Assembly: GCA_903822005.1 (NCBI GenBank)
Contig: CAIJNL010000036.1
Span: forward strand, 1-64,000
Length of the DNA stretch: 64,000 nucleotides
Direction of reading: 5' to 3'
From: an uncultured Nitrospiraceae bacterium
Lineage (GTDB): Bacteria > Nitrospirota > Thermodesulfovibrionia > Thermodesulfovibrionales > Dissulfurispiraceae
Shown: positions 1 through 7,630 of the stretch, piece after piece
Position numbering within the stretch: position 1 is the first letter of the stretch
Layout of the letters: every line of letters begins with the position of its first letter
Notes under the pieces: model-generated
Databases searched by the model: none
Told to the model about the DNA's origin: nothing
Seen by the model: the letters and a program-made list of their open reading frames with translations, nothing else
Position numbers and translations under genes: made by a program

Positions 1-20
1 ATGGTTTCCACTATCAGCAT
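1..20 (-). CDS. Possible first codons of an IS21-type transposase (istA), partial
   Basis: Reading inward from the insertion-sequence end on the minus strand, an AAAGGAG sits directly before an ATG at 20, and the first codons read MLIVET. IS21 IstA proteins commonly start with a similar short leader. The Shine-Dalgarno touches the start codon, which is unusually close. A start ten bases upstream, in another frame, cannot be excluded. Only six codons are in the window, so this is a pointer and not a firm gene call. Confidence 0.3.
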
Positions 21-140
21 CTCCTTTCATCTGCTCCTCTCTCTGTTTGGCTACAGAGAGAATAGAGGATATGCCGAGGTGGGTCAATTTTGGACGCCGA
101 TTATGGCCTCAAGTGGGTCAATTTTGCACGCCGATTAACA
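1..140 (-). mobile_element. Terminal end of an IS21-like insertion sequence (cut by window edge)
   Basis: Two direct copies of a 25-base unit, at 79-103 and 113-137, begin GTGGGTCAATTTTG and end ACGCCGATTA. They differ at one base. The outer end read on the minus strand begins TGTTAATCGG at position 140, which fits the 5'-TG ends and multiple internal transposase-binding repeats known for IS21-family elements. The element interrupts flbT: the flbT reading frame runs straight into this repeat. Only the end is visible; the rest would lie left of the window. Family assignment rests on the repeat pattern and remembered IS21 ends, so it is likely but not proven. Confidence 0.65.
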
Positions 141-469
141 GCCTGGTAATATTTATGACCCATTATATACCAGCTGATCTGATCTATCAGCCCCGTTGTG
201 CTTGGTGCAGCCTCAATCACGTCTTTTACCAGTTCCCAATAAGTCTTGTGATGCACGGAGAGATTTTTTTCATCAATATACATCAGTTGTATTACAAAAT
301 AGATCCGGCGGCAGGGCGAGTCGGCTTCGTTTACGCTCAAAATGTCCTTTTCCCTCAGGATCGGGACATTGTTTTCTATCGTAAATTCGCTTCGGTTGCC
401 GCCATTTTCGATGACGGCATTTCCGATGATAAGGCGTTCGTGCGGACGCAGACTAATTTTTAGTGCCAT
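101..469 (-). pseudogene. flbT: Flagellin regulator FlbT, 3' end truncated by insertion sequence
   Basis: The product begins MALKISLRPHERLIIGNAVI, the typical N-terminus of FlbT, the post-transcriptional regulator that in Caulobacter binds the flagellin mRNA 5' leader. The family-like sequence runs to about residue 109 (HKYYQA). The remaining residues (VNRRAKLTHLRP) are encoded by the insertion-sequence end at 1-140, so the native C-terminal helix is lost and replaced by about a dozen foreign residues. The gene is last in a leftward unit after the flagellin gene and an unknown gene. It starts at ATG 469, 27 bases after the unknown gene. Whether the truncated protein still works cannot be told from sequence; most of the domain remains. 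Confidence 0.75.
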
Positions 470-495
470 TTCATACCACCCTGTCAGGCCGGATA

Positions 496-987
496 TTAAA
501 CATTTATACTGACGATCTTGGTCGTCTGACCATTTCCTGTTGACTGGGAAGGGGCAGGAGAATGCTCTTCCTTAAACTGCCGAACGCCTTTAAGCGCCGC
601 AGAAATGTCCTTGTCTGTTGATGCAGCTGTCAGCTCTTGCCCTGTCAGTTTCTCTTTCACGCCGGTCGGCAGAGGGGAACTCTTTATCTCCTCCTGGACT
701 CCCTGGATGCCCTTTATGAGGTCAAGACGCTGCGGCGTCCCTGCGGGGAAGAACGGCGGAAAGTCATACATTATTGAATGAATCTGTTCTTTGATGTAGT
801 TGCTGTCTATCAGGCTTGTATGCACATGCGACGCGAGAGCGCTGTCTGCCTGACTGCTGCCGGCACCCGCTGAGTCAGCGAGGGTTGATCGTCTGCTCTT
901 CAGTGCGCCGGCGGTATCTTCATTCGTAGCAAGCAATGGAGAACTCCCAGACTTCGCAACTTGTATGTTTATGCCGTTGATATCCAT
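496..987 (-). CDS. Hypothetical protein in flagellin operon
   Basis: I do not recognise this 163-residue protein. The start at 987 has AGGAG six bases upstream; an ATG at 993 is also in frame but touches the Shine-Dalgarno. The product is hydrophilic, without signal peptide or membrane segment. The N-terminal third is rich in Ser, Ala and Gly and looks disordered. A more structured middle (around residues 60-125) contains an aromatic/proline patch YDFPPFFPAG. The C-terminus is again low complexity. It lies between the flagellin gene and flbT in the same orientation, so it is probably co-transcribed. A flagellin chaperone or secretion-related role is possible from position only. It does not resemble FlaF or FlaG. 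Confidence 0.6.
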   Translation of the reverse strand: MDINGINIQVAKSGSSPLLATNEDTAGALKSRRSTLADSAGAGSSQADSALASHVHTSLIDSNYIKEQIHSIMYDFPPFFPAGTPQRLDLIKGIQGVQEEIKSSPLPTGVKEKLTGQELTAASTDKDISAALKGVRQFKEEHSPAPSQSTGNGQTTKIVSINV

Positions 988-1064
988 GACCATCTCCTCT
1001 GCAAGTTTGGAATTAGAAGTTGATGGGAGGCGATATGCCTCCCATCGCTATCCTACTCCATTTA

Positions 1065-2225
1065 CTAACCGAACAGTTTCAGAACCGCCTGCGCTGCCTG
1101 CGAAGAGAGGCTCAGTGCCGTTGTGCTCAATGACTGCCTGGTCTGCAGCATCAGCATGTTGGCGCCTTCCTCGTTGGTGTCGGCCGCGGTCAGATTGTCC
1201 GCTCCAGTAGTCAGCAGATTGATCTTGGTGGTCGAAAAATCCTGCTGGATGTTGATAACGCTCAGTGACGAAGACAGGTTTGAAGCCTCCTGCTTCAGTT
1301 TCGCATTACCCTTGTCGAGGTTTACAAGATCAGACTTGATGTCAGCCACGACTGCCCACTTGTTCTTGGCATATGTGTCTTCATTTGCAAGTCCGGTGGT
1401 GTTGATGGTGAGGTCGCTGGCATACGCGTTAAAGCCCTGGATGCTCAGTGATCCGCCCTCAAAATTCACGCTTAGCGTGTCTTTGGTAAGCAGGTTGGTT
1501 CCCTTGTATCCGGCCGTGCCTGCCAGTGTGTCGATCTGGGTCAGGAGATTCTCGTACTGGAGGGCAAGTGCCTTGCGCTCTGACGTTAACTCTGTATCGA
1601 TATCTAAAGAGGAGCCCTTGACAACCGCAACACCGGTGATTGCCTTGTCAACAGCAGATGAGTGGAGGGTGACCCGGTTGCCGCTGTTAACTGCCTTTAT
1701 ATCGCCGCCAACTCCATTTTCCACATGCGCGTTGATCTTAAGGGTAAGGTTTGCTGCAATTTCATCGGTGCTGAGGGCATTGCCGTCTTTGTCCTGAACG
1801 TTGAATGTGGTGCTGTTGGAAGAGCCGGTATTGACAGCCTTGAATGCTGTTCCGCCGACTGTGATGACAGCATCTTTTAGTGTGGCATTGACCGTGAAGC
1901 CAACTGAGTTCGGGTTGGCCGAGATAGCGGACTGGCCGAGCGACCTTGCGGCCTCGATCAGTGACTGTATGGACTTGATACCCGAGTTGGCAGTCTGGAT
2001 GGTCTGAACGGCTTCAGACATGCCGTCTTTGTACTGGGCAATGTCAGAGGCGCGGCTTAAGTGAGACTGGGCTGAAAAATAGTTGATAGGATTGTCAAGA
2101 GGCGTGTTAACCTTCTTGCCCGATGACAGCCTTCCCTGTGTGCGGTTAAGCAGGGTTACTGTTGACTGCAGCTGGGTAAGGTTTGTCCTCATTCCCGCGG
2201 TTAAACTGATATCGTTGATAGCCAT
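1065..2225 (-). CDS. fliC: Flagellin
   Basis: Structural subunit of the flagellar filament, exported through the flagellar type III system. The 386-residue protein has the conserved N-terminal flagellin domain (about residues 1-140, with the coiled-coil region LNRTQGRLSSGKKVNTPLDN) and the C-terminal domain (about 300-386, ending in the helical TRQSLSTTALSLSSQAAQAV region). A variable middle of about 150 residues is surface exposed in the family. No signal peptide is present, as expected. GGAG lies eight bases before ATG 2225. A sigma-28-type promoter sits about 140 bases upstream, and the long leader can form several hairpins. The gene heads the operon with the unknown gene and truncated flbT. 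The symbol fliC is a generic flagellin name. Confidence 0.95.
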   Translation of the reverse strand: MAINDISLTAGMRTNLTQLQSTVTLLNRTQGRLSSGKKVNTPLDNPINYFSAQSHLSRASDIAQYKDGMSEAVQTIQTANSGIKSIQSLIEAARSLGQSAISANPNSVGFTVNATLKDAVITVGGTAFKAVNTGSSNSTTFNVQDKDGNALSTDEIAANLTLKINAHVENGVGGDIKAVNSGNRVTLHSSAVDKAITGVAVVKGSSLDIDTELTSERKALALQYENLLTQIDTLAGTAGYKGTNLLTKDTLSVNFEGGSLSIQGFNAYASDLTINTTGLANEDTYAKNKWAVVADIKSDLVNLDKGNAKLKQEASNLSSSLSVINIQQDFSTTKINLLTTGADNLTAADTNEEGANMLMLQTRQSLSTTALSLSSQAAQAVLKLFG

Positions 2226-2243
2226 GATAATTCTCCTTTTCTA

Positions 2244-2305
2244 GGAAGTGTACTTCCGGCATTCTTGCCGGAGGTTAGATGTTTTTACCACTGCCGCTGA
2301 GCGGC
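2244..2305 (-). promoter_or_regulatory. Structured 5' leader of flagellin mRNA
   Basis: The leader between the sigma-28-type promoter and the flagellin start holds three short inverted repeats. GCCGC/GCGGC lies at 2293-2305. An eight-base-pair stem at 2253-2274 has the core TCCGGC-ATTCTT-GCCGGA. GGAAGT/ACTTCC lies at 2244-2257 and overlaps the second, so those two would be alternative folds. None is followed by a U-run, so they look like mRNA structure and not terminators. In Caulobacter FlbT acts on the flagellin leader; a link here is inference. Confidence 0.5.
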
Positions 2306-2361
2306 CCCTTTTACTTTCCCTTCCTCCTTCCGATTTTTGTTCTGCTGCTTTGTCAATTACT

Positions 2362-2388
2362 ATATCGGCGGTATCGGCAGGAACTTTA
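2362..2388 (-). promoter_or_regulatory. Sigma-28 (FliA) promoter of flagellin operon
   Basis: On the minus strand the sequence TAAA-N15-GCCGATAT occurs, with TAAA at 2388-2385 and GCCGATAT at 2369-2362. This matches the flagellar sigma-28 consensus (TAAA-N15-GCCGATAA) at 11 of 12 fixed positions with the exact spacing. It places the transcript start roughly 130 bases upstream of the flagellin start codon. Confidence 0.75.
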
Positions 2389-2519
2389 GCGCTCAGAGAA
2401 TAATTATTTCGTCTCCCAAATGTCTCAGTCTTTGAAAAAAAGGCGGTAAAAGTGTTAATTTAGAAAGTGTTAGGCATTCATATATTCAATTTCGATTATT
2501 TACGGAGGATTTGAGCCTT

Positions 2520-2993
2520 ATGACGCGCGTACCTATGACTCCCGAGGGCCATCAGAAGATGAAGGAGGAGATTGAGAGGCTTTTAAAGGTCGAAAGACCT
2601 AAGAATATCAAGGATATTGCAGAGGCAAGATCACATGGCGACCTCTCGGAGAACGCTGAATATCATGCTGCAAGGGAAAAACAGTCTTTTCTCGAAGGGC
2701 GGATACAGGAACTGCAGTCAAAGATGTCCATGGCTGAAATAATAGATGTTTCGATGATTAACCAGTCAAGGGTGGCTTTCGGTGCAAAGGTCAAGGTTGT
2801 TGACATTGAAGCTGACGAGGAATATGTTTTCCATCTTGTCGGCTCTGAGGAGGCTGATGTGAAGAGCGGCAAGATATCGGTCACATCGCCTGTGGGACGC
2901 GCACTTATAGGAAAAGAGGTGGGCGATGTGGCTGTTGTCAAGGCCCCTGCACGGACCATAGAATACGAAGTAACAGGGATAAGTTTTGAGTAG
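2520..2993 (+). CDS. greA: Transcription elongation factor GreA
   Basis: GreA rescues backtracked RNA polymerase by stimulating transcript cleavage. The 157-residue product has the N-terminal antiparallel coiled coil (about residues 1-75, with the family segment GDLSENAEYHAAREKQ, whose acidic D and E tip residues support cleavage) and the C-terminal FKBP-like domain (about 80-157, ending GRALIGKEVGDVAVVKAPA). ATG 2520 is chosen because it gives MTRVPMTPEG, which aligns with the usual GreA start. GGAGG lies 11 bases upstream. A TTG at 2511 is in frame but too close to that site. The stop overlaps the start of pyrK. Confidence 0.95.
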   Translation: MTRVPMTPEGHQKMKEEIERLLKVERPKNIKDIAEARSHGDLSENAEYHAAREKQSFLEGRIQELQSKMSMAEIIDVSMINQSRVAFGAKVKVVDIEADEEYVFHLVGSEEADVKSGKISVTSPVGRALIGKEVGDVAVVKAPARTIEYEVTGISFE

Positions 2994-3753
2994 ATTGTTT
3001 GATGCCAGGGTAGCAGACAATTTAAAGATCTCCGGTCTATTCGGTCTCATTTCACTATTTCCGCTTTCAGATATCTGCGCGCCTCAGGCAGGGCAGTTTT
3101 TCATGCTTGAAGCAGCGAAAGGTTATGATCCGCTTCTGAAGAGACCTTTAAGCATATTCAGATATAATGATGGAATCATTCAGTTTCTATACCGCATAAG
3201 GGGCAAGGGCACTAAATGCATCTCGGAACTCAGAAAAGATGATGTGGTGCAGCTCCTTGGCCCGCTGGGCAACTGCTACCCCCAACCGTCCGGAGATTTC
3301 ATAGTACTGGCCGGCGGCATTGGCATAGCTTCTGTATTTTCGTTGTTTGAAAAGTATCCGGGCAGGGCTTATGTTTATTGCGGATCGCGCAATTGCGAAG
3401 AGCTTCTTATGCTCGAAGATATAAAAAGACTTGCCAAGGAAGTCTGCGTTACGACCGACGACGGCTCAGTTTGCCGCGCTGGGCTAATAACTGAACCATT
3501 CAGGGAATTTATTGAATCAGCGGCCTTTTCTAATAACCCTTTACCTATATATGCATGTGGACCGAATCCAATGCTGCAAGTGCTTTCCACCATTATATCG
3601 GATAAAAAACTTGAATGCCATGTTTCTCTTGAAGAGGTTATGGCGTGCGGCGTAGGCGCCTGTCTTGGGTGCGTATGCAAGACGAAATCGGGGTACAGCC
3701 GTATATGCAAGGAAGGCCCAGTGTTCAAGATAGAGGACATAGTATGGGATTAG
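2986..3753 (+). CDS. pyrK: Dihydroorotate dehydrogenase electron transfer subunit PyrK
   Basis: PyrK carries electrons from the PyrD flavin through FAD and a [2Fe-2S] cluster to NAD+ in de novo pyrimidine synthesis. The 255-residue protein has a ferredoxin-reductase-like FAD domain, an NAD-binding domain (GGIGIASVFSL near residue 107), and a C-terminal cluster loop with cysteines at 221, 226, 229 and 241 (spacing C-x4-C-x2-C-x11-C), the PyrK signature. The TTG start at 2986 overlaps the greA stop by eight bases; a TTG at 2995 is the alternative. It overlaps pyrD by ten bases, so the two subunits are translationally coupled. Confidence 0.92.
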   Translation: MSRLFDARVADNLKISGLFGLISLFPLSDICAPQAGQFFMLEAAKGYDPLLKRPLSIFRYNDGIIQFLYRIRGKGTKCISELRKDDVVQLLGPLGNCYPQPSGDFIVLAGGIGIASVFSLFEKYPGRAYVYCGSRNCEELLMLEDIKRLAKEVCVTTDDGSVCRAGLITEPFREFIESAAFSNNPLPIYACGPNPMLQVLSTIISDKKLECHVSLEEVMACGVGACLGCVCKTKSGYSRICKEGPVFKIEDIVWD

Positions 3754-4700
3754 AGAAAAAGAATGGAGTCAGTAAGTCCGGAGCGGGCAAGCCAAATCTT
3801 TCAGTTCAGATTGGCGGTCTGAAGCTGAAGAATCCTGTTATGACAGCTTCCGGCACCTTTGGATATGGTGAGGAGTATGCAGAATTTATCGACCTGAACA
3901 GGCTTGGCGCTATAGTCGTAAAAGGACTTTCGCCGCTTCCACGGCAGGGTAATCCGGTACCGCGCATTATAGAGACTCCTTCCGGAATGCTGAATGCCAT
4001 CGGGCTGCAGAATATCGGTGTGAGGGCATTTATCAGCGAAAAGATGCCGTTTTTAAGGCAGTTTAATACGCCGGTAATTGTGAATTTCTTCGGTGATAAC
4101 GTCTGCGAATTCGAACAGGCAGCCGAGGAGCTCAGCAGCACTAACGGCATCCATGGTCTCGAGATGAACATCTCCTGCCCGAATAAGCAGGCGGGGTGGT
4201 CGGTTTTCGGCACTGATCCAAAAATCATGAACGAGGTAGTTACAGCTGTAAGGAAAAAGACCAATCTTCCGCTGATCGTCAAGCTGTCTCCGAATGTGAC
4301 CAGCATTGCTACGATGGCCAAAGTCGCAGAGGATTCCGGCGCTGACGCAATCTCGCTGATAAACACACTGACCGGTATGGTTATTGATGTCAGAAGCCGT
4401 AAACCTGTACTTGCCAACAAGATAGGAGGTCTTTCCGGACCGGCTGTCAGGCCTATTGCAGTCCGAATGGTTTGGGAAGCATGCAGGGCAGTAAAGATCC
4501 CTGTGATAGGACTTGGCGGCATCATGGAAACTGACGATGCACTCGAATTTATTATCGCCGGCGCAAGCGGAATACAGATAGGCACAGCCAACTTCATTAA
4601 TCCTCTTGCTACCATACAGATTATCGAAGGCATTGAAAACTTCATGATAGATGAAGGAATAGGCGACATAAATGAACTCATAGGAAGTATCAGGGCATAA
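3744..4700 (+). CDS. pyrD: Dihydroorotate dehydrogenase catalytic subunit, class 1B
   Basis: This enzyme oxidises dihydroorotate to orotate in UMP synthesis, using FMN and, in class 1B, the PyrK partner just upstream. The 318-residue TIM barrel has the family segments KNPVMTASGTFGYG near residue 31, NISCPN in the middle and GLGGI near the phosphate-binding end. ATG 3744 is preferred over the upstream in-frame start because AGAGGA lies at proper distance and family proteins begin close to here. A further 33 upstream codons would overlap the conserved cluster loop of pyrK. Confidence 0.93.
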   Translation: MGLEKKNGVSKSGAGKPNLSVQIGGLKLKNPVMTASGTFGYGEEYAEFIDLNRLGAIVVKGLSPLPRQGNPVPRIIETPSGMLNAIGLQNIGVRAFISEKMPFLRQFNTPVIVNFFGDNVCEFEQAAEELSSTNGIHGLEMNISCPNKQAGWSVFGTDPKIMNEVVTAVRKKTNLPLIVKLSPNVTSIATMAKVAEDSGADAISLINTLTGMVIDVRSRKPVLANKIGGLSGPAVRPIAVRMVWEACRAVKIPVIGLGGIMETDDALEFIIAGASGIQIGTANFINPLATIQIIEGIENFMIDEGIGDINELIGSIRA

Positions 4701-4761
4701 AATTAGTTATAACGCATCCCTTCGCCTATGGTAAGTATTGCTAATTTATGAATTCCGCCTG

Positions 4762-4770
4762 TGCTATAAT
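4762..4770 (+). promoter_or_regulatory. Extended -10 promoter for mla operon
   Basis: TGCTATAAT is an extended -10 element with a perfect TATAAT hexamer, 35 bases before the mlaE start codon. No good -35 hexamer is seen at 16-18 bases; this is tolerated by extended -10 promoters. The following leader is very AT-rich. Confidence 0.5.
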
Positions 4771-4804
4771 TAGACATATTTCTTATTGATATATATAAAT
4801 AACC

Positions 4805-5584
4805 ATGAAAAATCCTGTCAGGATACTAGGCGAACATACCATAGAAACAGTAAAGAGCATGGGGAGGATTTTCCTCTTCCTTCTCGATGCGCTGATTATT
4901 ATGTTTGTTCCGCCTTTTAAATTCTACAGGTTCCTGAAGCAGGTAAGTTTCATCGGCGCCAAGTCATTGACCGTAATTGTTTTGACAGGCGCCTTTGCCG
5001 GCATGGTGCTTGCGCTTCAGCTTTATTATACCTTGAGAAAGTTCGGCGCCGATGCAATGCTCGGGCCTGCTATCGCCATAAGCCTCATCAGGGAGTTGGG
5101 GCCTGTTCTTGCCGCACTTATGATTACTGGGAGAGCCGGGTCTGCCATAACGGCAGAGATTGGGATAATGAGGATTTCAGAGCAGATCGACGCCCTTGCC
5201 TCAATGGCGCTGAATCCATTTCGTTATCTGGTAGTGCCTAAAATCGCTGCCTCGATTGTTGTTTTCCCTCTGCTCTCAGCTATTTTTGACGTTGTTGGGA
5301 TATTTGGAGGATATGCGGTAGCGGTAAAGATGCTTGGGATTGGTTCGGGCACATATTTCTCGCAGATGGAACAGTTTGTCCTTATGGAGGATGTCCTTAC
5401 CGGCATATACAAATCGATCTGTTTTGGGCTGATAGTATCATGGGTCTGCTGTTATAAGGGATATACTACTGATGAAAGCGGGTATGGCGCCGAGGGTGTC
5501 AGTAAAGCTACTACAGAGGCAGTCGTCATGTCATCCATTCTTATCCTGGTCTCCGACTATTTATTGGGGGCTTTTTTGCTTTAG
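4805..5584 (+). CDS. mlaE: Mla phospholipid ABC transporter permease MlaE
   Basis: Inner-membrane permease of the Mla complex, which moves phospholipids between the inner and outer membranes. The 259-residue protein is hydrophobic, with an interfacial N-terminal helix and about five membrane segments. The family hallmark RELGPVLAALMITGRAGSA starts at residue 96. It is first of four adjacent genes, mlaE-mlaF-mlaD-mlaC, the usual transporter set without an mlaB STAS partner. No clear Shine-Dalgarno precedes ATG 4805. Confidence 0.93.
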   Translation: MKNPVRILGEHTIETVKSMGRIFLFLLDALIIMFVPPFKFYRFLKQVSFIGAKSLTVIVLTGAFAGMVLALQLYYTLRKFGADAMLGPAIAISLIRELGPVLAALMITGRAGSAITAEIGIMRISEQIDALASMALNPFRYLVVPKIAASIVVFPLLSAIFDVVGIFGGYAVAVKMLGIGSGTYFSQMEQFVLMEDVLTGIYKSICFGLIVSWVCCYKGYTTDESGYGAEGVSKATTEAVVMSSILILVSDYLLGAFLL

Positions 5585-5605
5585 GAAAAGCCTGACAGGC
5601 AAATA

Positions 5606-6343
5606 ATGATAGAAATTATAAATCTAAAAAAATCATTCGGAAATCAGCAGGTGCTTAAGGGAGTTAACCTCAAGGTTGAGACTGGAGAGGTTATGGCCAT
5701 CCTCGGTAAAAGCGGCTCCGGAAAGAGTGTGCTTTTGCGTCATATTCTGGGTTTGATAAAGCCCGACAGCGGGCGGGTGCTTATAGATGAAGAGGACATA
5801 ACCCAGATCAGTTCACGTGCATTGGACAGGGTAAGAGAGAAATTTGCGGTTGTATTCCAGTTTGGCGCCCTTTTTGATTCCATGACAATATTTGAGAACG
5901 TGGCTTTTCAGGTCAAGGAAAAAAAGAGGTTTGCGGGTGCGGCGCTCGAGGCGCGGGTAAAACATGTGCTTGATGATGTTGGGCTGCATGGCGTTGAGGA
6001 TAAATATCCAGGGGAGATAAGCGGTGGTATGAACAAGAGGGCGGCCCTTGCGCGTGCACTCATAATGGAACCGAAGATCATACTTTTCGATGAACCGACG
6101 ACAGGACTTGATCCAGTGCTGTTGCAACAGATACATTCATTTATTAAGACTACTCATTTGAAGTATGGTTTTACCGGGCTGATAATCAGCCATGAAGTGC
6201 CTGAGATTTTTGACATAGCCGACAAGGTTGCGGTACTCGACGAAGGCGTTATTATCGAAACAGGCACTCCTGATTCGATTCAGAATTCGGTTAATCCTGT
6301 AGTTCATAGTTTTGTTTCGAGCAGATTTGCCAAGCCGGAGTGA
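5606..6343 (+). CDS. mlaF: Mla phospholipid ABC transporter ATPase MlaF
   Basis: Cytoplasmic ATPase that powers MlaE. The 245-residue protein has Walker A GKSGSGKS (residues 34-41), the MlaF-type signature ISGGMNKR in place of the usual LSGGQ, Walker B IILFDEPTTGLDP and the switch histidine in ISHE. It lies 21 bases after mlaE and shortly before mlaD. All ATPase residues look intact. Confidence 0.94.
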   Translation: MIEIINLKKSFGNQQVLKGVNLKVETGEVMAILGKSGSGKSVLLRHILGLIKPDSGRVLIDEEDITQISSRALDRVREKFAVVFQFGALFDSMTIFENVAFQVKEKKRFAGAALEARVKHVLDDVGLHGVEDKYPGEISGGMNKRAALARALIMEPKIILFDEPTTGLDPVLLQQIHSFIKTTHLKYGFTGLIISHEVPEIFDIADKVAVLDEGVIIETGTPDSIQNSVNPVVHSFVSSRFAKPE

Positions 6344-6376
6344 AACTGACATGTATAAAGCGGGAGGATTATATTA

Positions 6377-6820
6377 ATGAATAAAAAATATGATGTAGAG
6401 CTTATGGTCGGAATATTTGTCCTTTTGGGGGTTCTTGCGCTCGGTTTTCTGTCGATAAGACTCGGTAAGCTTGATGTGGTTGGCAAGGCGGGATATACTG
6501 TATATGCGGAGTTTACCAACGCGGGTGGCATCAAGACGGGAGACAATGTAGAGATCGCCGGAGTTGAGATCGGCAAGGTGAAAAGCATTTTACTGGTGAA
6601 TTACACGGCAAGGACCGAGTTGTGGATTAAAAAAGGTGTCAATTTGCAGGACGATGTTATTGCTACAATCAAGACTAAGGGCCTGATTGGTGAAAAATTC
6701 ATACAGGTTACGCCCGGTGGCTCTGAGAGACTTCTGACTGACGGTGGAAAGATAAGGGACACACAATCTGCCATTGATATAGAAGAGCTGCTCTCAAAAT
6801 ATGTCTTCGGCAAGGTTTAG
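6377..6820 (+). CDS. mlaD: Mla transporter MCE-domain subunit MlaD
   Basis: Membrane-anchored periplasmic subunit that forms the hexameric lipid channel on MlaE. The 147-residue protein has one N-terminal membrane helix (about residues 9-27) and an MCE domain (about 38-115, with the ITT/KTKGLIGEKFIQ stretch). It is shorter than E. coli MlaD (183 residues), ending soon after the MCE fold, with a short C-terminal helix. GGGAGG lies before ATG 6377. It is third in the mla operon. Confidence 0.92.
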   Translation: MNKKYDVELMVGIFVLLGVLALGFLSIRLGKLDVVGKAGYTVYAEFTNAGGIKTGDNVEIAGVEIGKVKSILLVNYTARTELWIKKGVNLQDDVIATIKTKGLIGEKFIQVTPGGSERLLTDGGKIRDTQSAIDIEELLSKYVFGKV

Positions 6821-6893
6821 CCATTTTATCCGGTCCGGGGCGCAACGTCAGTTGCGTGCATGTGGCGGACGGTCTACAAGGGGGGCAATTACA

Positions 6894-7520
6894 ATGACCT
6901 TAAAACTGCCAGGCATTATAGCTTGTGTTGTTATGTTATTTACGTTATCTGTCTCTTTCAATGCCGGCGCTGCTGAAGGTCCCAAAGAGCAGGTTAAAGA
7001 GACAATTGATAAGGTATTGACTATATTAAAGGATAAGGAACTGAATAAAAATTCGCGTATGGCAGAACGCAGGACCCTTATTCGTAAGGAAGTCGGCGAC
7101 AGATTCGACTTTGCCGAAATGTCCAAGCGTGCACTCGGCGTGAATTGGCAGAAGAGAACTCCCGAAGAGAAAAAAGAGTTTATTTCGCTTTTCAGTGATC
7201 TTCTCGAGAAAGCTTACATTAACAGGATAGAAAGCTATTCGAATGAGAAGTTAATGTATGATGATCAGATTCTGGACGGCGACTACGCAATTGTAAAGAC
7301 AAGAATAATTACGACCAAAAATGTCGAAGTACCGCTGGTATACCGCATGCTAAGGACCGGCAGCAAGTGGTCTGTCTACGACGTGGTGATAGAAGAGGTC
7401 AGTCTTATCAGCAACTACAGGACCCAGTTCAACAAGATCCTCAGCGCAAAGTCTTATGAAGATCTCGTACGGGAGCTGAAAAATAAACGGGTCAACTACA
7501 AGGCGCGGGATGGAGGATAG
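6894..7520 (+). CDS. mlaC: Periplasmic phospholipid-binding protein MlaC
   Basis: Soluble carrier that shuttles phospholipid between the MlaA outer-membrane complex and MlaFED. The 208-residue product has a signal peptide (about residues 1-25, ending FNAGAA) and the MlaC/Ttg2D domain (DRFDFAEMSKRALGVNWQ, then IEEVSLISNYRTQFNKIL). ATG 6894 is chosen because it gives a proper signal peptide and has a GGGGGG stretch upstream. The reading frame stays open back to 6801, but those residues are basic and non-family. It is the last gene of the mla operon. A second family member, hpnM, occurs at 35254-35898. Confidence 0.9.
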   Translation: MTLKLPGIIACVVMLFTLSVSFNAGAAEGPKEQVKETIDKVLTILKDKELNKNSRMAERRTLIRKEVGDRFDFAEMSKRALGVNWQKRTPEEKKEFISLFSDLLEKAYINRIESYSNEKLMYDDQILDGDYAIVKTRIITTKNVEVPLVYRMLRTGSKWSVYDVVIEEVSLISNYRTQFNKILSAKSYEDLVRELKNKRVNYKARDGG

Positions 7521-7565
7521 CTGTCCGCAGGTGCCCCTCTTGCGAACAGTTCATTACAGGCAGTC

Positions 7566-7594
7566 TTGACAAAAAACAGCGTGAACTCTAAACT
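7566..7594 (+). promoter_or_regulatory. Sigma-70 promoter before response regulator gene
   Basis: TTGACA (7566-7571), a 17-base spacer, then TAAACT (7589-7594). The -35 is perfect and the -10 matches at four of six positions. It lies 37 bases before the start codon at 7631 and separates the mla operon from the next unit. Confidence 0.5.
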
Positions 7595-7630
7595 TTTACG
7601 GAGCAGTCATATGTGCGAAAGGTATGGATA

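Noticed and set aside
47-463. Open frame of 138 codons opposite flbT
   Set aside because: It is antisense to the clear FlbT coding frame and starts inside the insertion-sequence end; no family features.
1123-1797. 224-codon open frame opposite the flagellin gene
   Set aside because: Shadow frame of a low-stop, Ser/Ala/Thr-rich coding region; no ribosome site and no motif.
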